8,370 nt of DNA from Marinilabiliales bacterium (lineage in GTDB: Bacteria > Bacteroidota > Bacteroidia > Bacteroidales > BM523). Below the pieces are notes generated by a model, which was given only the letters and a program-made list of their open reading frames with translations, ran no database searches and had not been told where the DNA came from. The DNA lies in the NCBI GenBank assembly GCA_002869425.1, contig PKSZ01000133.1, forward strand, positions 2,860-11,229, in the 5' to 3' direction. The position numbers and the translations under genes are program-made. Position 1 is the first letter of the stretch, and every line of letters starts with the position of its first letter. This document shows, in pieces, positions 1 through 6,608 of the stretch.

Positions 1-204
1 GAAGGATACGTGGGTGTAGATTCAAGCTATGGTGATCTGATAGGGCAAACTGGTGTTTCTGCTACAGACCTGCGTCCCAGTGGAAAGGTGGAGCTTGATA
101 ATGAAATGTATGATAGTACGGCCATATCAGGATATATAGATAAGTGCGTTAATGTTATGGTAATTAAGTATGAAGCGGGACAGCTTTATGTTCGAAAAGT
201 ATAA
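1..204 (+). CDS. NfeD-family protein, C-terminal OB-fold domain (5' truncated)
   Basis: This is the 3' end of a gene that begins before the window; the frame is open from base 1, and the GTG at position 10 is not a convincing start. The visible 67 residues resemble the soluble C-terminal OB-fold of NfeD proteins: a G-x-x-G-x-(A/S)-x-T-D-L-R-P-S-G-K-V segment, then a Y-D-x-x-x-x-x-G-x-I stretch and a terminal V-I-K-Y-E...L-Y-V-R strand. In known systems NfeD domains sit at the end of membrane proteins, sometimes fused to a ClpP-like serine protease, and are encoded beside SPFH/flotillin genes such as floA. Whether this copy has the protease part cannot be seen. It ends in TAA two bases before the acetyltransferase gene, so the two are probably co-transcribed. 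The domain call rests on motif recognition and is fairly secure. Confidence 0.8.
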   Translation, partial: EGYVGVDSSYGDLIGQTGVSATDLRPSGKVELDNEMYDSTAISGYIDKCVNVMVIKYEAGQLYVRKV

Positions 205-206
205 AA

Positions 207-644
207 ATGGAAATTATCATTAGAGACTATAACCAGACTGACTATAATTCTTTATCGCAAAAGTGGGAAGAAGCCGGTGTCGGCGGTGCACATCGGGGAG
301 ATACAAGAGGAGTAATTAATAGGACTTTGAAAAACAATGGGAAGTTGTATCTTTTGGAATTTCAGGGTGAAATTATTGGTTCCTCTTGGTTGACCAATGA
401 TGGTAGAAGGATATACCTTCATCATTTTTTTATCCAGGAGAACTATAGAAGACAAGGACTGGCAAAACGTTTGTTGCATGAATCTGTGAAGTATGCAGAC
501 CAATGTGGAATGCAAATAAAATTAGAGGTACATGCGCAAAATACGGCGGCAGAAAACTTATACCGAAATTTTGGTTTTCAGGAATTGGGAGATTATAACG
601 TATTTATTATCAGGGATTTTTCAAAAATTCAATGGAGCAATTAA
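207..644 (+). CDS. GNAT family N-acetyltransferase
   Basis: A 145-residue protein, the usual size of a single-domain GNAT enzyme that transfers an acetyl group from acetyl-CoA to an amine. The acetyl-CoA pyrophosphate-binding motif A is visible at about residues 74-90, with R81-R82-Q83-G84-L85-A86 matching (R/Q)-x-x-G-x-(G/A). Motif B follows, with N112-T113-A114-A115 leading into L118-Y119 and the G123-F124 turn typical of the fold. The N-terminal strand (I-I-I-R-D-Y) is also typical. No signal peptide or membrane segment is seen, so it should be cytoplasmic. The substrate cannot be inferred. The ATG at 207 is 2 bp after the NfeD stop, and the gene ends one base before the best start of the peptidase gene, so it is an internal operon gene. 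Confidence 0.9.
   Translation: MEIIIRDYNQTDYNSLSQKWEEAGVGGAHRGDTRGVINRTLKNNGKLYLLEFQGEIIGSSWLTNDGRRIYLHHFFIQENYRRQGLAKRLLHESVKYADQCGMQIKLEVHAQNTAAENLYRNFGFQELGDYNVFIIRDFSKIQWSN
634..637 (+). promoter_or_regulatory. Shine-Dalgarno-like GGAG supporting the peptidase start at 646
   Basis: GGAG lies 8 nt before ATG 646, inside the last codons of the acetyltransferase gene. Together with the signal peptide that begins exactly at this ATG, it favours 646 over the in-frame ATG at 532. Ribosome sites in Bacteroidota are often weak, so the signal peptide is the stronger argument. Confidence 0.5.
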
Positions 645-645
645 A

Positions 646-2415
646 ATGAGGGTTATTACATTATTGTCAGTATTCTTACTGATAGGAAATATTTTTGTTC
701 AGGCACAGCATGTTGATGCCAATAAGATAGAAAAGCACGAAAAGTTTCTTGCTTCAGATTTGTTAAAAGGCAGAAAGCCGGGAACCAGAGGCGATGAACT
801 TGCTGCTAATTATATTTTAGATCATTTTCGTAATATTGGCTTGGAGCTTCCCCTGGATAATGGAATGCAATATTTTGAACTTGTAACCGATGTTAAGCTT
901 GGTGAAAACAATTGGTTAAAGCTCGAAGATAGTGTTTATGATATTGATAAAGAGTATGTTCCATTATCTTTTAGCGGTAATGGAGAATTGAATGCCGACC
1001 TTGTGTTTGCGGGTTATGGTTTTGATATTGATAATGAAAAATTACAATGGAATGATTATAATCAGGATATTTCTGGCAAGTGGATTATGATTTTACGTGG
1101 GCATCCAGAATTGGATAGTACAAGGAGTAATTTTGATGATTATTCCGATGATCGCTTCAAGGTTTTAACGGCAAGAGATAAGCACGCAGGTGGTGTTATT
1201 CTTGTCTCTCCAAAAGGTATCAGTGAGAAAGATAAACTTATGAAGCTTTTCTATGATAAAAGCTCAAATGATGCAGGCATTCCAGTTATCAATATAACCC
1301 GAAAGCTGGCTGATACATTTCTGGCAAAAAGTAAAATGCCAGGAATTGATTCATTGATACAAGTGATAGCTGTAAACAGGAAACCGATTACAAAGAAACT
1401 GGATGTCTCTTTAGATGCATATGTTCAGTTGGATAAAAATTATGTAAAAACTCAAAATGTAGTTGGAATCCTGGAAAGTACAAGCCAGAATACGAATAAG
1501 GAGTATATTGTAATTGGCGCTCATTACGATCATTTAGGAATGGGTGGCCATGGATCAGGGTCAAGAGATCCTGATACAATTGCAGTTCATAATGGTGCTG
1601 ATGATAATGCATCAGGTGTGTCTCTTATTATTGAACTGGCAAGGGAATTATCTAAGCTCGAGGAGCGAAAACGTTCCATAATATTTGTTGCTTTTGGTGC
1701 AGAGGAGATGGGCTTAATTGGTTCTTCCTGGTTTGTTAAAAATTCTCCTGTTCCTGTTGAAAATATTACAGCAATGGTAAATTTTGATATGGTGGGTCGT
1801 TTCGATACTAAAACCAAAAAGCTTTCTATTGGTGGTGTTAAATCATCGCTTGAAGCTGAAGAATTGATTTACTCTAGCTTGGATACAAGTGCGTTTTCTT
1901 TGCAGTTGACTTCCGATGGCTATGGCCCTTCTGATCATGCTCCTTTTTATGCTGCCAATGTTCCAGTCTTTTTTGTTTCAACAGGGGCACATTCCGATTA
2001 TCATACCCCATTTGATGACGTGGAAAAGTTGAACATAAATGGAATTGCAAGCATAGGTACAGCCTTTTATCCTTTAATTGTAAAACTTATCAATAGTGAT
2101 GATCGGTTAACATATGCTGATGCTGGGCCAAAAAGTCGTTCAAGACATGGAACCCGATTTAAAGTAACGCTTGGAATTGTTCCTGATTTTGCCAATAAGG
2201 AAGGCAAGGGTTTGGGTGTTGATGGTGTACGAAAAGGGGGTCCTGCTGATTTGGGTGGAATAAAAAAGGGCGATATTATTACAGCTTTAAACGGAATGTC
2301 TGTTAAAGGAATCTACGATTATATGGGTAGATTAAAGAAACTGGAACCGGGGCAAACCATAACGGTAGATGTTTTTAGGAACGGGAAAACAGAAGTATTA
2401 TTAATTCAATTGTAA
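646..2415 (+). CDS. Secreted M28 family zinc peptidase with PA-like and PDZ domains
   Basis: A 589-residue exported metallopeptidase, probably an aminopeptidase acting in the periplasm or at the surface. Residues 1-20 form a signal peptide, with likely cleavage near A20 in V-Q-A-Q. Residues about 110-240 look like a protease-associated (PA) insert. The M28 catalytic core spans about 265-480. Likely di-zinc ligands by family pattern are H293 (G-A-H-Y-D-H), D320 (G-A-D-D-N-A-S-G), E354, D381 (N-F-D-M-V-G) and H453 (D-Y-H-T-P-F-D); E353 would be the general base. All are present, so the enzyme looks active. A PDZ domain fills about 505-589, including G-G-P-A-D...G-I-K-K-G-D-I-I. The frame is open upstream to an ATG at 532, but that start adds 38 residues lying over the acetyltransferase gene and hides the signal peptide. 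ATG 646, with GGAG at 634-637, is preferred. The specific substrate is unknown. Confidence 0.93.
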   Translation: MRVITLLSVFLLIGNIFVQAQHVDANKIEKHEKFLASDLLKGRKPGTRGDELAANYILDHFRNIGLELPLDNGMQYFELVTDVKLGENNWLKLEDSVYDIDKEYVPLSFSGNGELNADLVFAGYGFDIDNEKLQWNDYNQDISGKWIMILRGHPELDSTRSNFDDYSDDRFKVLTARDKHAGGVILVSPKGISEKDKLMKLFYDKSSNDAGIPVINITRKLADTFLAKSKMPGIDSLIQVIAVNRKPITKKLDVSLDAYVQLDKNYVKTQNVVGILESTSQNTNKEYIVIGAHYDHLGMGGHGSGSRDPDTIAVHNGADDNASGVSLIIELARELSKLEERKRSIIFVAFGAEEMGLIGSSWFVKNSPVPVENITAMVNFDMVGRFDTKTKKLSIGGVKSSLEAEELIYSSLDTSAFSLQLTSDGYGPSDHAPFYAANVPVFFVSTGAHSDYHTPFDDVEKLNINGIASIGTAFYPLIVKLINSDDRLTYADAGPKSRSRHGTRFKVTLGIVPDFANKEGKGLGVDGVRKGGPADLGGIKKGDIITALNGMSVKGIYDYMGRLKKLEPGQTITVDVFRNGKTEVLLIQL

Positions 2416-2417
2416 GA

Positions 2418-2855
2418 ATGAAAAGTGTAGTTTTATTCGTGCTGGTTTTATTTTTAGCCTATCTGTCTTTTGCACAGGAGAAAAACAATACATTATTGCT
2501 TAATGAGTCTGAGAGAACAGATTTTTCTAGCTACCAGCATGCAGATACCAGTATAAGAGAAGTTGATGGACCTGGTCCGCATGAGGGCATCGAAAGTGTG
2601 CAGGCTCAACAGGAGAATTTTACAGTTTATCCAAACCCAGTATTGGATAAACTGAATATTCGGGCAAACGGCAAGGAAGCTTATGTAAAGTTTATAATGT
2701 ACAATTGTATAGGAAAGCTATTATTAACACAAGAGGTGGATTTTTCTGAACAGAAGTCACTGAAAATAAATGTTGAGAATTATCCTTCTGGTTTGTATAT
2801 ATTAAAAATTATCCGCCAGAAAGGAACAGAAACAAAATCCTTTTACATTCAATAA
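2418..2855 (+). CDS. Small secreted protein made almost only of a T9SS type A sorting domain
   Basis: A 145-residue protein. Residues 1-19 are a clear signal peptide (K2, then a hydrophobic core ending S-F-A, with Q20 next). Residues 20-66 are a polar linker, low in predicted structure, with G-P-G-P at 51-54. Residues about 69-145 match a T9SS type A C-terminal domain: V-Y-P-N-P at 70-74, a central I-M-Y-N-C-I-G-K segment, P-S-G-L-Y at 123-127 and a final strand ending S-F-Y-I-Q. In known cargo this domain directs passage through the T9SS outer-membrane channel and is then usually removed by the PorU sortase. Here only about 47 residues of passenger would remain. The gene starts 2 bp after the peptidase stop and lies 10 bp before the membrane-protein gene, so it belongs to the same operon. 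Function is unknown. It may be a remnant of a larger cargo gene or a real mini-cargo. Confidence 0.85.
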   Translation: MKSVVLFVLVLFLAYLSFAQEKNNTLLLNESERTDFSSYQHADTSIREVDGPGPHEGIESVQAQQENFTVYPNPVLDKLNIRANGKEAYVKFIMYNCIGKLLLTQEVDFSEQKSLKINVENYPSGLYILKIIRQKGTETKSFYIQ

Positions 2856-2865
2856 AAAATAGGTT

Positions 2866-3225
2866 ATGGCAAAAAAGCAAAGCAACTGGTTATTTTGGAT
2901 TCTTGCAGTTCTGATTACGCTGGGAGCTGCATATTACCAGAAAATGACAGGGCCTACATATCCAGAAACGGCTAGTTTTACAATAAATCAAAAGGAGTTT
3001 TCTTTTAATCTGCCCCGGAGCCACGGAGGAACTACTGATTGTCCTGTTGAATTGAATGGTGAATTAAACCGGAATGATTTTGAATTGGTTTACAGGAGAT
3101 ATCCCACCAATGAAGAATATAGTGTAAAATCCTTCCAGGAGAAAGATGGGGTATCAGTAGCTTTTCTTCCCAATCAGCCACCTGCTGGTAAGTTGCAATA
3201 TTTTATCAGGCATGCTGTTACATGA
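2866..3225 (+). CDS. 5' part of the split membrane protein: one helix plus periplasmic domain
   Basis: This 119-residue product ends at the TGA. It has a short basic start (K3, K4), one transmembrane helix at about residues 8-25, and a soluble region from about 30. That region has R-S-H-G-G at 51-55, a Y-R-R-Y-P-T-N segment and a P-P-A-G-K-L-Q-Y-F-I strand near the end. The pattern of strands recalls a small beta-sandwich on the outer face of the membrane. If the TGA is genuine, this would be a membrane-anchored periplasmic domain without its four-helix partner. The start lies 10 bp after the small T9SS protein gene, with no strong ribosome site. Confidence 0.6.
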   Translation: MAKKQSNWLFWILAVLITLGAAYYQKMTGPTYPETASFTINQKEFSFNLPRSHGGTTDCPVELNGELNRNDFELVYRRYPTNEEYSVKSFQEKDGVSVAFLPNQPPAGKLQYFIRHAVT

Positions 3226-3291
3226 ATTAGGATACCTCCTGATCATCCTGTTACTATTCGGTTTAAAGGTGAGGTTCCAGGCTATATATTA

Positions 3292-3678
3292 ATGCCACAT
3301 GTAATTTTTATGTTTGCAGCTATGCTGTTATCAAATCTCAGTGCTTTATTAGCAGTAGCTAAGCGAAAAAAATACAGGTTATATGCAATGCTGGCTTTTC
3401 TTTCACTAGCCATCGGTGGCATGATTTTGGGCCCCATTGTTCAGAAATTCGCTTTCGGTGAATTCTGGACTGGTATTCCTTTTGGATATGACCTTACGGA
3501 TAATAAAACACTGATTGCATTTATATTCTGGACATTGGCCTTTATCTTAAATTTAAAAGGTCGCCGACCATGGGTTGTTGTACTGGCAGCAGTTATCCTA
3601 CTAGCAGTCTATTCAATTCCCCATAGTATGATGGGGTCTGAACTGAATTACTCCAGTGGTCAGATAACAACCGGCTAA
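3292..3678 (+). CDS. 3' part of the split membrane protein: four transmembrane helices
   Basis: If translated alone from ATG 3292, this gives 128 residues with helices at about 2-22, 30-50, 72-89 and 92-112. Two polar loops look conserved in style: G-P-I-V-Q-K-F-A-F-G-E-F-W-T-G, followed by F-G-Y-D-L-T-D-N-K-T, and the end I-P-H-S-M-M-G-S-E-L. Positive charges (K24, R25, K26, K27, R29; then K89, R91, R92) fall on alternate loops and suggest those loops face the cytoplasm. The ATG comes mid-way through conserved-looking sequence, and the nearest GGTGAGG is about 20 nt upstream. Independent initiation is therefore weakly supported, and this is better read as the second half of the gene starting at 2866. 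The stop is one base from the stop of the convergent propeller gene. Confidence 0.6.
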   Translation: MPHVIFMFAAMLLSNLSALLAVAKRKKYRLYAMLAFLSLAIGGMILGPIVQKFAFGEFWTGIPFGYDLTDNKTLIAFIFWTLAFILNLKGRRPWVVVLAAVILLAVYSIPHSMMGSELNYSSGQITTG

Positions 3679-3679
3679 T

Positions 3680-6439
3680 TTATTGCTTGATAAAAGTTTT
3701 TGAAATGCTTCTATCTTCCAGTGTTCCTTTAATATGGTAAATACCTCTGGAAAGTCTCCTGATATCAATTGGATTGGCTTTGTTTACATCTTTCCTTTGA
3801 TAAACCATCTGACCAGCATTGTTATAAATTGCAATTCCTGTTAGTTTGTCACTTCCATTCCAGTTAAGGTAAATGACATCATTTGCAGTATTTGGGTATA
3901 GTGTACAGCTAACCTGTTGCTTACGATTATTTACACTCATTACCTGACCTTTGGATTCAAGATGCATAGTAAAGATGCCATTTCCATGAGTTGCAACTGC
4001 GATAAGGTTGTCTGTTTCGCGTGTTTCAATCATTTCAACCACTACATTACCAATAATTCCATTTCCGGATTCATACCATATAGTGGAGTCTGCATCAATA
4101 CGCAAACTGTCAGTTGCAAATAATCCAACACTTGTACCCAACAGATAAACAGTTTCACCATTGAATGGCATTATTTCTGCCCAACGCATTGACGGACCAT
4201 TGCCCGAACCATCTGCATTTTCTTCCAGATTACCAGCTACTTTAAAGAAGGTATCACCACCATCATTGGTGTAAAACAAACTATAGGTTCTGTAATTGGC
4301 CACAACAACCAAAACATTGTCTGCATTTCTTGGATCTATTGCAATACAGCTAATATAAGCACTGGATCCAGTGGGTACAGGTAGGACATTGTGTACAGGA
4401 TCACCTGTATCAGCATCATCAATTCTGTAAACTATACCTGTGTTTGTTCCGTAGTATACCCTGTGTGCAGGGGTTTTGGACACAGCAATGGCTGAGATAT
4501 AACTGCTCAGTGTTTTATTGTACCTAAACCAACCATCTGAAGTAGGATCGATGCTGCCTGTTAATGCAATGTCTGAAAGTGTGTTGTGTCTCCAAAGTTC
4601 TTTACCGGCAGGAAGATACATAATATCATTGTCATTCGGATCAACAACAAATGGATTGATAAACAGGTAATTATCTGAATTTGCTCCAGCTGGGTCAAAG
4701 CGTTCATAGCCAAGTGCAGCACCATTGTTGTCTATGTTCATTTTGTAAACTTTTCCACGTTGAATAGAGAGATAGTAATTTTGCCCATTGTCGGCAATAT
4801 AACCAAATGAACCATCCCCATTTAGTGGCATTACCCATTCTGCTGTTGGATCGGATGAACTTGTGAAGAAATTTCCATTATCCTGAAAACCCCCAATAAT
4901 GATATCGTTTGTTGCTGTTTCATCAATAATCACAGTATAGGGTTGTGTTGTAATGTAACCATTGTTCAGTCTTTCCCAACTTGAGGATGATGCGCAATTT
5001 TCCAACTTAAATATTCCTCCATCGGTGGCAGAAATAAGAGTGGATGGATCGCCAGGTAAAAATGTAATTTTATGCTGATCAGGATGGTGTGTATCCCATA
5101 TATCCCAGTCTGTATCAATTGATCCAGCCAGATATCCACCTATTTGTTCCGTATTGTCAGGACTTGTAAATCCATCAGTAGATCTGTACAGATTTGTTCC
5201 TCCTAAGAAAACGAGGTTCGGATCTTCAGGACTTATGGCGATAGTCATATCATAGCAGTTTTGGGTATAAAGATTATCAAAGTGATTTGAACTGCCAGCT
5301 GGTAAATTTTGCGATAAATCAGTCCATGTTCCTCCCGTACCGGTTCCATCTCCACTAATGTATGAATACTTCCATAGGCTATTCCAGTCTTCTCCACCAA
5401 AGAATGTATTGGAATGCATTCCAACATTGGGTGTGTTCACAAAGAAGTAGACTTCATTCTCATTGCCTGGATTGATTGCAATTACAATTCTCTGATAAGC
5501 ATTTCCAATATCTGTAAAGTCTACAGGCCATTCATCAGGAAGTATTTTGGTGAAAGTTTCACCATCTTCAGATCTGTAAATACCTCTTTGAACACCATCT
5601 TCACTAAGAGCAGTATAAACTATTCCGGTTGATGTAATTGCAACATCTGTATACGTAGGTTGTGCAGCACTGAAAGGATTGATAGCGGTCCATGTTTCAC
5701 CACCGTCCATACTTTTTTGAATACCATGGTAAGCTGCAACATAAATGACATCAGCTGTATCGTTTGATGGATCAGTTGCAATATTCCAAATATAATCCCA
5801 ATCGTTAATAATTTCAGGTGTGCCTGAGTAGGTTGAAAGTACAGGCTCCCAGTTTTCGCCATTATCTGTAGATTTGAATAAACCATCTCCAACAAACCTT
5901 GCGTTATATGATTCACTGGCAGAGTTACCCAAAATTTCTCCAGTACCGTAATACCATGTTGATGTTTTGCCTGTTCTGCTATCTTGTGCAAGGCAAGTAA
6001 CATTATGCAGTTGCTCAGCTTTGGTCTTCTTTGTCCAGGATTGACCGCCATCTGCTGTTTTCCACACCCAACCAGAAACACCACCTGCAATGATGGTATT
6101 GTCATCGGTTATATCCACAGCGATTCCGCGGGTTCTGCCACCAACATTGTATGGTCCCCGGTTAACCCAGTTTTCTGATTTACTGAGATAATTAGATTTT
6201 GGTAAATGTTTGGCAAATACTTTTTCTCCTCGTAAAGCTTCTGCAGGAATTGAATTTGTTCCCGGTTCTTTTAGCCTGTTAAATTCCCAGTCTTTTCTGG
6301 ATTGTAATTCTTCAGCATAGCCCAGATCTGGCACATCACCATTTACAGAAGAATCTGTTAATGAGGGTTTTTGAATGAAGAAAAGTGCTGTAATAGCAAG
6401 GTAAGTAATTACGAAGAAGGCAAGTATAACGCGTTTCAT
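3680..6439 (-). CDS. Secreted BNR/Asp-box beta-propeller protein with T9SS sorting domain
   Basis: A 919-residue cargo protein. The N-terminus (K2, R3, then hydrophobic residues 4-22) is a Sec signal or anchor with no clear A-x-A cleavage site. Residues about 88-830 form one or two beta-propellers of the BNR/sortilin type. Asp-box motifs (S/T-x-D-x-G-x-x-(W/F)) occur at about 128-135 (T-A-D-G-G-Q-S-W), 190-197 (S-T-D-N-G-E-N-W), 243-250 (S-M-D-G-G-E-T-W), 290-295 and 725-731, with a degenerate one near 420. Residues about 842-919 are a type A sorting domain with Y-P-N-T instead of Y-P-N-P and a late R-G-I-Y-H-I-K. Such proteins are often labelled sialidase-like, but Asp boxes are only fold markers and no sialidase active site is recognised, so binding or scaffolding is equally possible. 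The gene has its own probable promoter and converges on the + strand operon. Confidence 0.9.
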   Translation of the reverse strand: MKRVILAFFVITYLAITALFFIQKPSLTDSSVNGDVPDLGYAEELQSRKDWEFNRLKEPGTNSIPAEALRGEKVFAKHLPKSNYLSKSENWVNRGPYNVGGRTRGIAVDITDDNTIIAGGVSGWVWKTADGGQSWTKKTKAEQLHNVTCLAQDSRTGKTSTWYYGTGEILGNSASESYNARFVGDGLFKSTDNGENWEPVLSTYSGTPEIINDWDYIWNIATDPSNDTADVIYVAAYHGIQKSMDGGETWTAINPFSAAQPTYTDVAITSTGIVYTALSEDGVQRGIYRSEDGETFTKILPDEWPVDFTDIGNAYQRIVIAINPGNENEVYFFVNTPNVGMHSNTFFGGEDWNSLWKYSYISGDGTGTGGTWTDLSQNLPAGSSNHFDNLYTQNCYDMTIAISPEDPNLVFLGGTNLYRSTDGFTSPDNTEQIGGYLAGSIDTDWDIWDTHHPDQHKITFLPGDPSTLISATDGGIFKLENCASSSSWERLNNGYITTQPYTVIIDETATNDIIIGGFQDNGNFFTSSSDPTAEWVMPLNGDGSFGYIADNGQNYYLSIQRGKVYKMNIDNNGAALGYERFDPAGANSDNYLFINPFVVDPNDNDIMYLPAGKELWRHNTLSDIALTGSIDPTSDGWFRYNKTLSSYISAIAVSKTPAHRVYYGTNTGIVYRIDDADTGDPVHNVLPVPTGSSAYISCIAIDPRNADNVLVVVANYRTYSLFYTNDGGDTFFKVAGNLEENADGSGNGPSMRWAEIMPFNGETVYLLGTSVGLFATDSLRIDADSTIWYESGNGIIGNVVVEMIETRETDNLIAVATHGNGIFTMHLESKGQVMSVNNRKQQVSCTLYPNTANDVIYLNWNGSDKLTGIAIYNNAGQMVYQRKDVNKANPIDIRRLSRGIYHIKGTLEDRSISKTFIKQ

Positions 6440-6491
6440 GTGGTTGTTTTTATGCTATGAGTATAAAATATCCACAGCTGGTTTGATTGTA

Positions 6492-6499
6492 CAAAATTA
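6492..6499 (-). promoter_or_regulatory. Bacteroidota-type -7 box (TAATTTTG) upstream of the propeller gene
   Basis: On the - strand the bases read TAATTTTG, a perfect match to the TAnnTTTG box used by the primary sigma factor of Bacteroidota. Transcription would start near 6485, leaving a leader of roughly 45 nt before ATG 6439. A -33 TTG at the usual distance is not obvious: the nearest TTG is only 14 bp upstream of the box. This may mean that the promoter depends on an activator. Confidence 0.55.
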
Positions 6500-6503
6500 T
6501 CAG

Positions 6504-6535
6504 GTTTTGTAAACAATCGTATATGTTTTGTAAAC
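6504..6535 (-). repeat. Two 11-bp direct repeats, 21 bp apart, next to the -7 box
   Basis: GTTTTGTAAAC occurs at 6504-6514 and again, identical, at 6525-6535. The start-to-start distance is exactly 21 bp, two turns of the helix. Each copy is also a short imperfect palindrome (GTTT-N3-AAAC). The pair lies immediately upstream of the -7 box, over the -20 to -50 region where an activator or repressor would bind. A role as a regulator site is inference. Confidence 0.5.
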
Positions 6536-6551
6536 CTTTCTGAAAAAAAGT

Positions 6552-6586
6552 AAAAAAAAGGCTGTCCCGAAAGAACAGGACAGCCT
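6552..6586 (-). terminator. Rho-independent terminator of the repeat-protein gene
   Basis: A perfect 9-bp stem (AGGCTGTCC at 6559-6567 with GGACAGCCT at 6578-6586) closes a 10-nt loop. In the - strand direction it is followed by a run of U residues (A-run at 6552-6559 on the + strand), with another U-rich run beyond. It begins 22 bp past the TAG stop at 6609-6611. No T-run follows in the + direction, so it acts for the - strand only. Confidence 0.92.
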
Positions 6587-6608
6587 CTATTACGAAATAA
6601 GCAATATG

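Larger units (their letters stand above)
2866..3678 (+). pseudogene. Five-helix membrane protein gene interrupted by an in-frame TGA
   Basis: The 119-codon ORF from ATG 2866 and the 128-codon ORF from ATG 3292 are in the same frame. The only stop between them is the TGA at 3223-3225 (codon 120 of 270). The bases between this stop and 3292 read as plausible coding sequence: I-R-I-P-P-D-H-P-V, then T-I-R-F-K-G-E-V-P. Read through, the product has one N-terminal helix, a periplasmic beta-rich domain of about 110 residues and four C-terminal helices. That architecture matches an uncharacterised Bacteroidota membrane protein as I recall it; this was not checked. The cause could be a nonsense mutation (for example GGA or CGA to TGA), a pair of compensating indels near 3205-3230, or a sequence error. 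No domain name or function can be assigned. Confidence 0.7.
6440..6608. other. Intergenic region between the two - strand cargo genes
   Basis: This 169-bp stretch has no ORF. From right to left (the direction of - strand transcription) it holds the terminator of the repeat-protein gene, an A/T-rich tract, two 11-bp direct repeats, a -7 promoter box and an A/C-rich leader before the propeller gene. No Shine-Dalgarno sequence is seen before ATG 6439, which is common in Bacteroidota. The layout implies that the propeller gene is transcribed separately from the repeat-protein gene. Confidence 0.8.

Noticed and set aside
532..645. Upstream in-frame ATG that would extend the M28 peptidase by 38 residues
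   Set aside because: It overlaps the acetyltransferase gene, adds a polar segment ahead of a perfect signal peptide, and lacks a better ribosome site than ATG 646.
3212..3292. Short hydrophobic frame beginning M-L-L-H-E-L across the TGA region
   Set aside because: It is only about 26 residues long and is out of frame with both halves. The in-frame reading continues better into the downstream helices, so this is most likely a chance product of the overlap.
3619..3636. Hairpin CCCCAT-AGTATG-ATGGGG near the end of the membrane-protein gene
   Set aside because: It lies inside coding sequence and has no T-run after it on either strand, so it is not a convincing terminator.
5620..6105. 161-codon - strand frame inside the propeller gene
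   Set aside because: It overlaps the propeller gene in another frame. The Asp-box motifs and domain structure belong to the main frame, and this product resembles no family.
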